Assembly: GCF_900232995.1 (NCBI RefSeq)
Contig: NZ_OCVX01000003.1
Span: 1,424,741-1,488,740, forward strand
Length of the DNA stretch: 64,000 bases
From: Mycobacterium simulans
GTDB taxonomy: Bacteria > Actinomycetota > Actinomycetes > Mycobacteriales > Mycobacteriaceae
Direction: 5' to 3'
Part shown: positions 53,938 through 63,406 of the stretch, one piece after another
Layout of the letters: each line of letters begins with the position of its first letter
Position numbering within the stretch: the stretch's first letter is position 1
The notes under the pieces: generated by a model
What the model saw: only the letters and a program-made list of their open reading frames with translations
Database searches by the model: none
Told to the model about the DNA's origin: nothing
Program-made: the position numbers and the translations under genes

Positions 53938-54978
53938 ATGGCTGCCCCAGCAGAAGAACTCGACGTCAACGGCATCGCGGTGCGGTTGACCAATCCGGAC
54001 CGGGTGTATTTCCCCCAGCTCGGCTCGAACGGTACGAAGGGCCGGCTCGTCGAGTACTACCGTGCTGTGGCGGCTGGTCCGATGCTCACCGCGCTGCGGG
54101 ACCGGCCGACGCACTTGCAGCGCTTTCCCGACGGCATCGATGGCGAGGAGATCTACCAGAAGCGGATACCGCAGCACCATCCCGACTATCTGGAGACCTG
54201 CCGAGTGACCTTCCCGTCGGGACGGACCGCCGACGCGCTGAAGGTGACGCACCCCGCGGCGATCGTGTGGGCGGCCCAGATGGGCACCGTCACGCTGCAC
54301 CCCTGGCAGGTGCGGTGTCCCGACACCGAACATCCCGACGAGTTGCGCATCGATCTGGATCCGCAACCCGGCACCGGATTCGAACAGGCCCGCGCCATTG
54401 CCGTCGATGTGCTGCGACCGTTGCTAGACGAGCTCGGATTGGTCGGTTATCCGAAGACATCCGGAGGGCGCGGGGTCCACGTTTTTCTGCGGATCGCCAC
54501 AGAGTGGGACTTCATCGAAGTACGTCGGGCCGGTATCGCGTTGGCACGCGAGGTGGAGCGCCGCGCACCGGATGCGGTGACCACGTCGTGGTGGAAGGAA
54601 GAACGCGGCAAGCGCATCTTCATCGATTTCAACCAGAACGCCCGCGACCGCACCATGGCGTCGGCGTACTCGGTGCGTCGTACCCCGATCGCGACCGTGT
54701 CCATGCCACTGACGTGGGAGGAACTGGCCGGCGCTGATCCGGACGACTACACGATGGCGACCGTCCCCGATCTCGTGCGGGTCCGAGCCGACCCGTGGGC
54801 CGCCATGGATGATGTGGCCCAGTCGATTGCCCCGTTGCTGGACATGGTCGCTGCCGACGAGGAGCGCGGACTCGGCGACATGTCCTATCCACCGAACTAT
54901 CCAAAGATGCCGGGCGAACCGAAACGTGTTCAGCCGAGCCGGGATACGGATCGGAAGACAGAACACGGGTCGAAGTAG
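53938..54978 (+). CDS. LigD-like primase/polymerase (Rv3730c-like)
   Basis: A 346-residue stand-alone polymerase domain of the archaeo-eukaryotic primase type, from ATG 53938; length equals that recalled for Rv3730c. LTNPDRVYFPQLGSNGTKGR and YYRAVAAGPMLTALRDRPTH at the start, DELRIDLDPQPGTGFEQARA with the catalytic D-x-D, YPKTSGGRGVHVFLRI (SGxxGxH primase motif), and RIFIDFNQNARDRTMASAYS with the third acidic residue. It extends or fills gaps with a preference for ribonucleotides in related enzymes. Paired head-to-head with ligC, so the two likely work together in DNA repair. Confidence 0.92.
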   Translation: MAAPAEELDVNGIAVRLTNPDRVYFPQLGSNGTKGRLVEYYRAVAAGPMLTALRDRPTHLQRFPDGIDGEEIYQKRIPQHHPDYLETCRVTFPSGRTADALKVTHPAAIVWAAQMGTVTLHPWQVRCPDTEHPDELRIDLDPQPGTGFEQARAIAVDVLRPLLDELGLVGYPKTSGGRGVHVFLRIATEWDFIEVRRAGIALAREVERRAPDAVTTSWWKEERGKRIFIDFNQNARDRTMASAYSVRRTPIATVSMPLTWEELAGADPDDYTMATVPDLVRVRADPWAAMDDVAQSIAPLLDMVAADEERGLGDMSYPPNYPKMPGEPKRVQPSRDTDRKTEHGSK

Positions 54979-55051
54979 CGCGGTGCGCCAACGAGCCATT
55001 GACCGCGATGGCGACGTGACTGTCGCGACCGATGGTTATCTGCCTGCCGCG

Positions 55052-56053
55052 CTATGCGATCGGTTTGCGTGAGTCAGACAGGTGGTCGAGGTCCAGACTC
55101 TCACTAGTGAGATATCGCGACAGTGGGAAGTCATCGACCGCGGCTAGTTCCGCCGTGACGGAGCCGACGATGGCTGTCAACCCCTGCTGTGTCGCACTCT
55201 CCTCGCACTGGCGTGCCCAGGCTTCCGCAAGGTACTGCCAGGCGAAGTAGTGCTCAGTCGTGCTGTGTTTGTCGTTATTGAGGTAGGTCACATAGGTGCC
55301 AATGAGCTTCGCCAAATTGCTCTCTGACGCATTAGGCAGGTCTTGCGGGGGCTCCCCGATATCACCCAGATCCGACGGAACCACGTCGGGCTCCAGGATG
55401 ACGATAATGGTCAGTTCGTAGGGCGCTTTCGACCAGTCTTCGCACTGCACCCTGAACGAATGGACGCGGGTGAGGATCTGGCCAAGTGGCGACCGTTCGC
55501 TACGTGCCTTCGATTGCAAGGCCTTCGTGACTGGCCTTAAGCATTTGTCTACATCATCGGGGTAGGCGAAACGTCCGAATCGCCGCGCGACCGAGAAGGC
55601 AAACTCGCGAATCTCCCTGTCGGTTTCGACTCCCTTCACGCGTTCACAGGAGAGCAACGCCACCTTCAAAACTGTCGTGATCCCGTCCAGATCGGCAAAG
55701 AATTCTGGCCCAAGTCGGGGTACGGCAACGTACCGAGGACGTTTCCCTGCCGCAGCCTCACTCAGATCACCGTGGTGTTCCAAACGCACGACGGGGGCAA
55801 TCTGTATGCGTTCCCGGTGCGGCAGGCAAGCGTCGCAGGTCTGGCTCACGACAACCGCGCCGTGCACAGTGTCGATGTTGCGAGGCTCCCATGCATGGTC
55901 GAAGACGAACGTCCTAGCGCCTCGGAATACATCCCCTTGCCGCCAATCGCGACACGAGTCGCCTAGTTCAGGTGCGGGTTGTGGTTGCCGCGGCTGATTC
56001 GAATCGCTTTCCGTCCTATGACGACGTGTTCGTATCTTCCCGAAACCCCACAC
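55052..56053 (-). CDS. Uncharacterised protein with GD...SQTCD motif, third gene of the cassette
   Basis: A 333-residue protein from GTG 56053, two bases after the stop of the HTH gene. I do not recognise a named family. Visible features: a basic, polar N-terminus (1-35); QGDVF at 39-43; and VVVSQTCDACLPHRERI at about 67-83, a Cys pair in a strand-turn. A GD..SQTCD signature recurs, as I recall, in uncharacterised bacterial proteins and could bind metal. The rest is mixed alpha/beta (EPDVVPSDLGDIGEP, ESNLAKLIGTYVTYLNNDKH). No membrane helix. Codon use is less GC-rich than neighbours. It is expressed last in the three-gene unit and is a candidate effector. Confidence 0.7.
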   Translation of the reverse strand: MWGFGKIRTRRHRTESDSNQPRQPQPAPELGDSCRDWRQGDVFRGARTFVFDHAWEPRNIDTVHGAVVVSQTCDACLPHRERIQIAPVVRLEHHGDLSEAAAGKRPRYVAVPRLGPEFFADLDGITTVLKVALLSCERVKGVETDREIREFAFSVARRFGRFAYPDDVDKCLRPVTKALQSKARSERSPLGQILTRVHSFRVQCEDWSKAPYELTIIVILEPDVVPSDLGDIGEPPQDLPNASESNLAKLIGTYVTYLNNDKHSTTEHYFAWQYLAEAWARQCEESATQQGLTAIVGSVTAELAAVDDFPLSRYLTSESLDLDHLSDSRKPIA

Positions 56054-56055
56054 CG

Positions 56056-56733
56056 CTACGGACCGACTTCACCCACCGGCGTACGCAGGGCCCCGCGGAC
56101 CGCATCCACCAAGCGCTCGGGACCGAAAGGGGCACCCCAGGTCGGGCCCGCGGAACGTTCGCGGCGAAGGCGGTCGATGATGCTTAATCCGTCCGGCTCG
56201 ATCTGGAGGAGGCGCGCACGAACCGCTTCAGGTGTCGACTGAGGCGTCTCAGATTCGACACGCCGAATGAGTGCCGAAAACGCACGCAGACGGCGCGCGT
56301 TCGATTCGTTTAGTCGCCCGCCGTTAGCCCACATGTGCACAGCACGACGCGATACGCCAAAGACCTTGCCCAACTGGTCCCAGGTGAGCCCAGAGCGCTC
56401 CTTGATCCATGCGATCTCTTCACGGTCGCTTCTGGGCTCAGGCTTCCCGACCTCGCCTGAACCGACAGCCGTGGGCGTCGGCGCAATCGGTGGTGCCAAT
56501 TCGCCACGGTCAGCCCGCCCCACCGCCACAAAAGACGCGATTGCGCCGTGCTGGGCTCCAATTGAGGTGGACGCCAGTCCGCCGAGCATGGCCGTACCCA
56601 TCAAGACGAGCGACGCGCCGGCTTTCGTCGCATGCGGCCAGGGTTTGGACGACACAGTGCTGGTTCCGAACTCGCTGAACACGTACTCGGCGACCGGCTC
56701 GCGGCAATCGATAACGTTGTCTGTAAAGGTCAC
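56056..56733 (-). CDS. HTH protein with possible membrane segment, second gene of the cassette
   Basis: A 225-residue protein from ATG 56733, overlapping the stop of the upstream gene by four bases. A hydrophobic stretch at about 38-60 (ASLVLMGTAMLGGLASTSIG) may be one membrane helix. A Pro-rich linker follows. Residues 105-155 form a Cro/CI-like or sigma-type helix-turn-helix: IAWIKERSGLTWDQLGKVFG, VSRRAVHMWANGGRLNESNA. The C-terminal part (LLQIEPDGLSIIDRLRRERS) is helical. It may regulate the unit or sense a signal at the membrane. No family name known to me. Confidence 0.72.
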   Translation of the reverse strand: MTFTDNVIDCREPVAEYVFSEFGTSTVSSKPWPHATKAGASLVLMGTAMLGGLASTSIGAQHGAIASFVAVGRADRGELAPPIAPTPTAVGSGEVGKPEPRSDREEIAWIKERSGLTWDQLGKVFGVSRRAVHMWANGGRLNESNARRLRAFSALIRRVESETPQSTPEAVRARLLQIEPDGLSIIDRLRRERSAGPTWGAPFGPERLVDAVRGALRTPVGEVGP

Positions 56734-57545
56734 TGGTTCCCTCCGAAGGTCGAGAGGAACTCATCTGTTACTGCCCAACGGAAGAACTGGTAGCCCCGAA
56801 GCGCCAATGCGCGAACATCTTCGTAGAGGTTCTCGCCATTCTGAGAACCGGGTGCGAACTCTCGGAACGAATCCATATCGAGCATCCACGTCGGATAGCC
56901 GTAGGTCGGGCTTGAATTGTCGATGTTGGCGTCTGCTGGAAGTAGTCCCCAGCGCGCGCGAAATGAACCGCCGTCAGGGAACCCATACTGGGCTTCGCTG
57001 AGGGCTGAGACGAGTGCTGCCTCGTTTGAATCCTGGGCCATCGAGATGCCCAGCATCTCTGCTCGCAGGAACGTCGGGAGACGTTTTAGGTGGTCGCGGT
57101 CAGTCAGCTGGTTGATGTATCGAACTCCGAGTCTTGCAACGTACGGCACAGGGACTTGCCGGTTCAGAGCTGCCCAGGCGTCAGCGAGTCGCTGCGCAAA
57201 GTCCCTGCGGCGAACGTAGTTTGTGGTGTCGATGCTGAGGAAGGTCCCGCTGAAACTGATCTGCCACGCACGGTCGCCGCTCGTCAGCCGCCAAAGCCGC
57301 GAAGCGCTGCGATTCTCGTTGACGCCATCTGCAGTGATGATCATGGCGACCTCGTGACCGACCTCCATTAGTGGGTATTGGTCAGCGAGAGCCTTGGCAA
57401 CACCCGAAGCCACCGCGTCTTCGTTGATCGTGAATTGCGTGAGGTGCGGAAATTTGACCTGCGCTATGGCACGAACGAGCGGAGCAGAGGGCAGCGGAAT
57501 GTTCCCTGGCTCTTCGACGACGAAAGGGTGGGTAATTGTCGTCAT
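56730..57545 (-). CDS. TIGR04255-like family protein, first gene of the cassette
   Basis: A 271-residue protein from ATG 57545. The start PLPSAPLVRAIAQVKFPHLT is the hallmark of the TIGR04255 family, and RLWRLTSGDRAWQISFSGTF, then LSIDTTNYVRRRDFAQRLAD, ARLGVRYINQLTDRD and the final ALRGYQFFRWAVTDEFLSTF follow the family's order. Members are about 250-270 residues, of unknown function, and often lie next to HTH genes in variable genome regions. First gene of a compact three-gene operon, lower in GC than its flanks, in the place where I expect Rv3729. Confidence 0.75.
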   Translation of the reverse strand: MTTITHPFVVEEPGNIPLPSAPLVRAIAQVKFPHLTQFTINEDAVASGVAKALADQYPLMEVGHEVAMIITADGVNENRSASRLWRLTSGDRAWQISFSGTFLSIDTTNYVRRRDFAQRLADAWAALNRQVPVPYVARLGVRYINQLTDRDHLKRLPTFLRAEMLGISMAQDSNEAALVSALSEAQYGFPDGGSFRARWGLLPADANIDNSSPTYGYPTWMLDMDSFREFAPGSQNGENLYEDVRALALRGYQFFRWAVTDEFLSTFGGNQ

Positions 57546-57563
57546 GCTTCACACTCTACTTCA

Positions 57564-57577
57564 CAGTGCTGACACTG
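57564..57577. promoter_or_regulatory. Candidate operator upstream of the TIGR04255 cassette
   Basis: CAGTG-CTGA-CACTG, perfect 5-bp arms, 19 bp upstream of the cassette's first ATG. Between it and the ATG are two direct repeats of CTTCACA on the plus strand (57547-57566 region). The surrounding 60 bp are AT-rich. A plausible binding site for the cassette's own HTH protein. Confidence 0.4.
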
Positions 57578-57676
57578 CATTAAGAATGAAAAGGCGGCGG
57601 CTAACTGGCTATCGTATCGACGGCGGGTTCGTCACAGCGCGGTGATTCCTTGGGACGTAAGTATGTCGCCCGCTGT

Positions 57677-60600
57677 TCAGCGCTGCACCAGCTCCATGAT
57701 CTGTGGTAGCGCCTCACGGGCCGCGATCCGGCCCGCTTCGCGGGCACGGTCAATCTGGTGGTACTCCATAAGGCCGACACCGATTGGGTTGGGTTTGATC
57801 ACGAGGTCGGCCTGTGCCAGCACCGCTTCCGACGCCATCGCGCTGCTGATTGTCATGGTGCGCAGGAGGGTGTCGGTGAGGCCCGGCACCCGTGGTTTGC
57901 CGTGGCGTTTGCTGCTGGACGCGGGGCTTGGATTTCCGCCAGCGGCCACGTTCACCGCGATCAGCGGGCCGTCCTTCCCCACCAGCGTGGTGACCGGCAC
58001 GTTGTCCAGCACGCCACCATCGACGTGCAGCGTGCCGTTGTAGGGCATTGGCGCGTACAAAAATGGCAGCCGCATCGAGCAGCCGACGACATCGGCGAGC
58101 AGGCCTCGGCGGTGCACGACGGGCTGTCGGGCCAGCAGGTCGACGCTGACACAGCGGAAGTGCTTGGGCAGTTCCTCCACCAGTTGGTCTCCGAAGATCG
58201 TGCGCAAGGAGGCCCGGGTGCGTTTCCCGCGGATGAGTCCCTTGCTCGGCAGGGTGTAGTCGCCATGGCTCTTGCGCACGAAGTGCTCGTAGATTTGCGC
58301 ATCCACACCGGCGGCGTCCTTACCGCTGGCCGCCAGAGCAGCGATGATTGCCCCCATGCTGGTGCCGGCGAACCGGTCGACGGTGACCCCGGCGGCCTCC
58401 AGTTCCTCGAGCACGCCGAGGTGGGCACACGCCCGCGCGGCCCCACCGCCAAGGACCAGTCCGATAGAACGCCCCGCGACGCGCGCGGCGAGCACCCGCA
58501 GGTCGTCGGCAACCGTTCGGGGGCGGACAGCGTGAACTGACCGCGGCGTGACCAATTCCTCCCAGGCACGTCGGTGCTCCCGGCCGGCGGCTGGTCCTAC
58601 CAGCACCAGGTCGGCCCCGGTCGCTCGGGCCGCCAGTGGTGCTGAACGCGGAGCTGGGTCGCTGGCGACTAGCACCACGCGATCGGCGACGCGCAAACAC
58701 AAGTCCCGCCAGTGCGCATCATCGACCGTCGCGTGTATTACCACCCGGTCGGCGGCCTGCTCGGCGCGTTCCAATCCATCGCGGTCTACTCGGCCGGGGG
58801 CAACTGCGCGTAGCCGGGTCGACAGCGCCGCGCACAACTCGGTGGCCACCATCGCTACGGGCGCGGTGGCGTCGACACCGATGACCGCGACTACGGCCTC
58901 GGGCGTTGTCCGCTGGGAGGCCACCCGTGTCTGGTGCTGCCGGCTGGCCAGCACCCCCGCCAGTGCCGTGAGCACGCCGGCGTCGGCGATGTCGTCGAAT
59001 TCCGCCTTGGTCAGTCGCAATAGGGTCGAGTCGCGCACGGCCCGCACGGTCGCGGAGCGGGGCGCGTCGAGTAGCACCCCCAGTTCGCCGACCACCTGGC
59101 CGCGACCCAACTCGGCAACCACTTCCTTCTCGCCGTTGCCGGCGAGGACTTGTAGGCGGCCGCGGCGCACCACGTAGAGCGCATCGGACACATCGCCCGC
59201 GTGGAACAAATACGAGCCCGCCTCCAGCTCAACCTGCTCGGCGTTCGGCCGGGCAACCCGCAGCGCGTCCAGCAGGTCGACACCGTGGGAAGTCTTGAGC
59301 ATCGGGGTCACCTGCGCGGCCGATGAGGACATCCGTGCGGATTCCGGCGGCTGCGATTCCGTCGTATCGGCCGGCGGCGCGGGTTCGGGCGCAACCGCCG
59401 CTGTGCGGGCTGGGCGGATGCGACCCAGCAACACCGCCCCTATCGCAACCGCCACAAAGCAGATCGCGGCCATCGCCCAGCCGCGGCGAAACGCCTCTTC
59501 GGCTTCGCCCGGTGCCGGTGTGCCAACCAGGACAACCAGCAGCGCGACGCCGATCACGGCGCCCACCTGGCGGATGGCGCCGATCACCGCCGAAGCGGTG
59601 GCGTAGCTGCCGCCTGCGGCCAGCCCGGCCAGGGCGGCACTGCTGAGCAGCGGCAATGTCGCGCCCACGCCTATTCCTTGCAGTATCTGGCCGGGCAGCC
59701 ACTCGCCCAGGAAGTTGGGACTGGAACCGACACGCTCGAGGTACCACAACAGGCTGCCAGCCCAGATCAGCGCGCCGACGCCGACGATGACGCGGTAGCC
59801 GTGTCGGTCGGCGACGCGGCCAAGCAGGGCTGCGACGACGGCGGCGACAAATGCCGCGGGGGCGACCGCCAGGCCAGCCTCCAGCAGGGTGTAGCCCCAC
59901 ACGTACTTCAGGAACAGCACGTGTGTCAGTAGATAGGCATAGAAACCGGCGCTGGCGACGGCGGTCAGCCCGCTGCCGGCCACGAACGAGCGGATCCGCA
60001 ACAGCGCGGGCTCTACCAGTGGTGCGGGGTGGTGTCGTGAGCTCATCGCAAATCCGACCATCGCGACCGCCGCGGCCACCAAGGACCCGCTCGCCGCCAG
60101 GCTGGCCCAACCCCAGTCCGGGCCCTTGATCAACCCGAGGGTCAGCAACCCCAGCGCGATGGCCAGCAGCGCCGCGCCACGCACGTCGGGCACGCGCCGG
60201 CGTCCGGAGGCTCGGCTCTCCACCAGCGCTCGCCGAGCCGCCAGCACGGCCACAGCCCCCAGCGGTAGGTTCACCAGGAACACCCACCGCCAGCCCCATG
60301 CCTCAACGAGGGCACCACCGATCGGCGGGCCGAGGCCTGCGGCGATGGCGCCCGCCGCGCCCCACAGGGTCACCCCATGCGCGCGCCGCTCGGCTGGGAA
60401 GGCCCCGACCACCAGCCCGAGGGGAGCCGGGACCAGAACCGCTGCGCTGATGCCCTGCAGCACCCGAAATGCGACCAGCTGCCCGACGCTGTCGGCGACC
60501 GCGCACAACCCGGACGCGACTGTGAACAACACCACGCCATAGATGAAGACCCGCTTGCGCCCTAGCAAGTCGGCGAGCCGGCCCGCGGCCACCAGGAACG

Positions 60601-60880
60601 CCGCGAAGACGATGTTGTAAGCGTTGAGCACCCACGACAGGTCGCTGATGCCGCTATGGAAGTACCGCTGGATGTCGGGAAACGCGACGTTGACGATCGT
60701 GGAGTCGAGGAAAGCGAGGAAGGCGCCGAAACCCGATACCAGCAGCACCGACGCCGGGGAGGGCTGTCGGCGTCGAGTCAGCGGGGTGGCCGGGCGGCCA
60801 AGGCCCCGTCTGCCGGGTCGGACGGGCCCGGTGTCGATAACGGGCACTGCATTGTTGGCGGCGACGGTGTCAGCGGTCAT
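57677..60880 (-). CDS. MFS transporter / cNMP-binding / patatin fusion protein (Rv3728-like)
   Basis: A 1067-residue three-part protein. ATG 60880 has GGAG upstream and overlaps the previous stop (ATGA). Residues about 40-500 are a 14-helix MFS drug/proton antiporter (FLAFLDSTIVNVAFPDIQRY, GRLADLLGRKRVFIYG). About 555-670 is a cyclic-nucleotide-binding domain (AGSYLFHAGDVSDALYVVRR, GELGVLLDAPRSATVRAV). From about 790 on is a patatin-like lipase with GGGAARACAHLGVLEELEAA (oxyanion), GTSMGAI (nucleophile Ser) and VDGGVLDNVP (Asp-Gly). M. tuberculosis Rv3728 has the same plan (about 1065 residues). It may couple lipid hydrolysis under cAMP control to export. Role unknown. Confidence 0.9.
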   Translation of the reverse strand: MTADTVAANNAVPVIDTGPVRPGRRGLGRPATPLTRRRQPSPASVLLVSGFGAFLAFLDSTIVNVAFPDIQRYFHSGISDLSWVLNAYNIVFAAFLVAAGRLADLLGRKRVFIYGVVLFTVASGLCAVADSVGQLVAFRVLQGISAAVLVPAPLGLVVGAFPAERRAHGVTLWGAAGAIAAGLGPPIGGALVEAWGWRWVFLVNLPLGAVAVLAARRALVESRASGRRRVPDVRGAALLAIALGLLTLGLIKGPDWGWASLAASGSLVAAAVAMVGFAMSSRHHPAPLVEPALLRIRSFVAGSGLTAVASAGFYAYLLTHVLFLKYVWGYTLLEAGLAVAPAAFVAAVVAALLGRVADRHGYRVIVGVGALIWAGSLLWYLERVGSSPNFLGEWLPGQILQGIGVGATLPLLSSAALAGLAAGGSYATASAVIGAIRQVGAVIGVALLVVLVGTPAPGEAEEAFRRGWAMAAICFVAVAIGAVLLGRIRPARTAAVAPEPAPPADTTESQPPESARMSSSAAQVTPMLKTSHGVDLLDALRVARPNAEQVELEAGSYLFHAGDVSDALYVVRRGRLQVLAGNGEKEVVAELGRGQVVGELGVLLDAPRSATVRAVRDSTLLRLTKAEFDDIADAGVLTALAGVLASRQHQTRVASQRTTPEAVVAVIGVDATAPVAMVATELCAALSTRLRAVAPGRVDRDGLERAEQAADRVVIHATVDDAHWRDLCLRVADRVVLVASDPAPRSAPLAARATGADLVLVGPAAGREHRRAWEELVTPRSVHAVRPRTVADDLRVLAARVAGRSIGLVLGGGAARACAHLGVLEELEAAGVTVDRFAGTSMGAIIAALAASGKDAAGVDAQIYEHFVRKSHGDYTLPSKGLIRGKRTRASLRTIFGDQLVEELPKHFRCVSVDLLARQPVVHRRGLLADVVGCSMRLPFLYAPMPYNGTLHVDGGVLDNVPVTTLVGKDGPLIAVNVAAGGNPSPASSSKRHGKPRVPGLTDTLLRTMTISSAMASEAVLAQADLVIKPNPIGVGLMEYHQIDRAREAGRIAAREALPQIMELVQR

Positions 60881-62697
60881 GGTGAGCTCCAGGTTCTGCG
60901 AGGGTTGGTGCTGGTCAGGGGAATGGCTCTGGTCGGTGTTGTCGATTGGTCGGGCGGCCGGCGGCGGTGCCAAAACCATCGATCCACGCGCCGGAGAATC
61001 GCGAAGGGGGCGGGATCGCGGAAGTCGATCCGCAGATGAGGTGGGACGTGGGGAGCAACCACGCTCATGATCTGGTGGGCGGCCAGGTAACCGGAGCTTG
61101 CTGCCTTCTCCATGGTGGGAACAAACAAAGTCAAGTCAGGCGAATAGATGGCTTCACCGGCCAGGAAGAGGTTGGGCACTTCCGTGCATATGCCCGGAGA
61201 TCGGTTGCGAGCGCCCGGCATCAATATGTTGAGCGGCGAGAAATTCACCATGCGATTCCCGGCCGTTGGCTCCGAGACAAGATGCGGCGGCAGTTCGTCC
61301 GCCTGCGTTTGGTAGTCGGCCTCGCCCAGGAACTTCAGTTCCTGATCAATCTGCCACCCCAGGACGGGCGACCGATCGAGGCCGCACTGCGCCAGGCACT
61401 CGGTCAAGATCTCCTCTGGAGTACATTCGCTCAACGGCCGATGGAAAATCGGACCGGGCTTGTCCACATCACTCCAGGTGATCGACAGAACGTATTTGGT
61501 TCCGTCGGGCAGACAGACGTTTCTCCAGAAGCCTTCGCCCTGGAGAACGGAGACTAGAGACCACTCGCTTTCCACGTGCGCAGCGACCGCTCCGGGGCGG
61601 ATGAATGTTGGCCACGACGCGGGAACGTCGCGCAGAAAACACTGGATTCCGTTTGATGCCTCGAGCGCAATGGCATGCACCTCAGTGAGCTGAGGAAGAT
61701 ACTGTTTGACGTGATCTGATTTGGCCATCTCGCGCAGCGTCAGATAGGGCACGGCGAGGATGGCATAGTCGCAAGCGAACCTGCGGCCATCGGCCGATAT
61801 CAGTGCGGTGACGCGGCCATCCGCGAACTCGAGATCGCCGACGCGCGTGTCGAATTGGATGTCGACGCCGAGATTTCGGAGGTGATGAACCCAGGGATCG
61901 ATCATGCGCTCGCTCGTCGGCCCATCCATCATCATGATTGAGGGCAACTTTGTGTCGTTGAGGGCCGGCGGGCACGTGCTTTTCAGGCGAAACAGCCCTT
62001 TGAGAACGATAGGAGCAATCGCTGCCGCCTCCGCGCTCGGGCGCGCTGCGACGTAAATGCGCGGCAAGGCCGCAAAGAATTCCTGCGCCTGGGAAGACTT
62101 GCGGCTTAGCTGTAGATAGTCCCCATACGAGATATCGCTCAGTTCCGCGAAGAGTCGCTCCCTGCACATCCACAACAGGCGCAGATGCGCGTAGAGATAG
62201 TGGATGACCTCGGTGGGCGCCAGTCCTCTTTGGGCCAGACCGACAATCACCATTGGGCTCCGCAATGCGATCCGGCCAAGTTGCCGGAGCGGTTCGACCA
62301 CCTTGTCAACGAGCTGTGCGAAGGTCGGCCGCCGGCGTCGCAAAAGAACGGGCGCAGTCATTCGGCCAATCACGCCGCGCTTGGTAGTCGAGACGAGACT
62401 TACGCCGACCAGATTGTCGAGCGCCGTCATGCCATTCTTGGTGGGTATGCGCGCGAACAGCGTGAGCAGGGTCTGGTACGAATCCGTGTAAACCCGCAAA
62501 CTGTGCTCGGTCGGGTGACCATCCGGGAGGCGAAAGCTCTTGGCCTTGCCCCCGGCTTCGGGTGCGGCTTCGCACAACGTGACCCGCATTCCGGCCTCGG
62601 CCAGGAGCATGGCGGCAGCCATCCCCGCGATTCCGGCACCGGCAATGACGACATGTGTTTCGGCAGGCATCGGTGGTTTCATCCCGTCTTCTGACAC
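60877..62697 (-). CDS. FAD-dependent phytoene desaturase-like oxidoreductase (Rv3727-like)
   Basis: A 606-residue flavoprotein from ATG 62697, near the 602 recalled for Rv3727. HVVIAGAGIAGMAAAMLLAE is the FAD-binding GxGxxG, then RVTLCEAAPEAGGKAKSFRL (GG motif of amine oxidase/phytoene desaturase). NLFLAGEAIYSPDLTLFVPT and MEKAASSGYLAAHQIM form the C-terminal FAD motif. The substrate is likely a hydrophobic polyene or amine. It overlaps the patatin fusion gene (ATGA), so the two are co-translated; together they suggest an export or lipid-modifying unit. Confidence 0.88.
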   Translation of the reverse strand: MSEDGMKPPMPAETHVVIAGAGIAGMAAAMLLAEAGMRVTLCEAAPEAGGKAKSFRLPDGHPTEHSLRVYTDSYQTLLTLFARIPTKNGMTALDNLVGVSLVSTTKRGVIGRMTAPVLLRRRRPTFAQLVDKVVEPLRQLGRIALRSPMVIVGLAQRGLAPTEVIHYLYAHLRLLWMCRERLFAELSDISYGDYLQLSRKSSQAQEFFAALPRIYVAARPSAEAAAIAPIVLKGLFRLKSTCPPALNDTKLPSIMMMDGPTSERMIDPWVHHLRNLGVDIQFDTRVGDLEFADGRVTALISADGRRFACDYAILAVPYLTLREMAKSDHVKQYLPQLTEVHAIALEASNGIQCFLRDVPASWPTFIRPGAVAAHVESEWSLVSVLQGEGFWRNVCLPDGTKYVLSITWSDVDKPGPIFHRPLSECTPEEILTECLAQCGLDRSPVLGWQIDQELKFLGEADYQTQADELPPHLVSEPTAGNRMVNFSPLNILMPGARNRSPGICTEVPNLFLAGEAIYSPDLTLFVPTMEKAASSGYLAAHQIMSVVAPHVPPHLRIDFRDPAPFAILRRVDRWFWHRRRPPDQSTTPTRAIPLTSTNPRRTWSSP

Positions 62698-63406
62698 GGT
62701 TGTCGTGGCTCCAATTTCTCTGGGGGCTAACTAGTGCGAATCGGGGATGCGACTAGTCGAATCAACCTGTGCGGCGGCAGGTTCGTGAGTTCGACGGTGG
62801 ACTCGCGGTGTAGGAGGTTCCCTGGTTCCAGGCGACCGCTCGGAGCGTCCGCCGGCTTCCCAGAGCTACCAGCACAAAGTGTCTACCAGCACGATGTGCT
62901 GCGCCTAGTCGTCCACTGGATGAAATTCTGTCCTACTGTCGGTGGACAGGGCTTGTCCGACATGTGGTCTGCCGCGAATTGACTCCAATGCTGTGTGGTT
63001 GTCACGCGAGACAGCAAGGCCTCCAACGACTTTGCAAATCATCCGGCTACATGCTATACCCCCGTACGGAATGGCATGGGCATCGTTGCCAACCCCCATC
63101 CGGGCTTCGTGCCCGACGCGATGAGGCACCCCCTGCAAACCCGAGCCGTACGACTTCTAGCTACTACCAACACATTCGGCATCGAACGAGCATTGGAAAA
63201 GCGGAAGTCTTCTGCAATCGAAGTGACAGCCTCGACCTTGGTCCCGGCGAGATCTGACATGCCCGCCGCTGGCAGCGTGCGTCGAGTTTTGTTCATGCCG
63301 AGCAGAATTGACGCACCTCGGCGATCGGATCCGGCAGCGTGTGGGCTCACGGCGTCATCCGTATAGTGTGGGGCGTTTCCACCTGCCGACGTGTCGACCT
63401 GTCACC
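62698..63406. other. 709-bp region without a recognisable gene
   Basis: Frames of 60-120 codons occur on both strands (for example 62995-63366 plus and 63054-63350 minus) but none looks like a known family or has a convincing start. The stretch around 62870-62965 has several small dyads: CAGCAC-GAT-GTGCTG at 62887-62901, a direct repeat TACCAGCAC just before it, and TGTCGG...CCGACA at 62937-62962. It may hold the promoter of the oxidoreductase operon plus a degenerate gene. Confidence 0.45.

Noticed and set aside
62995..63366. 123-codon plus-strand frame in the gene-free region
   Set aside because: No family resemblance or ribosome-binding site, and a minus-strand frame over the same bases is equally open.
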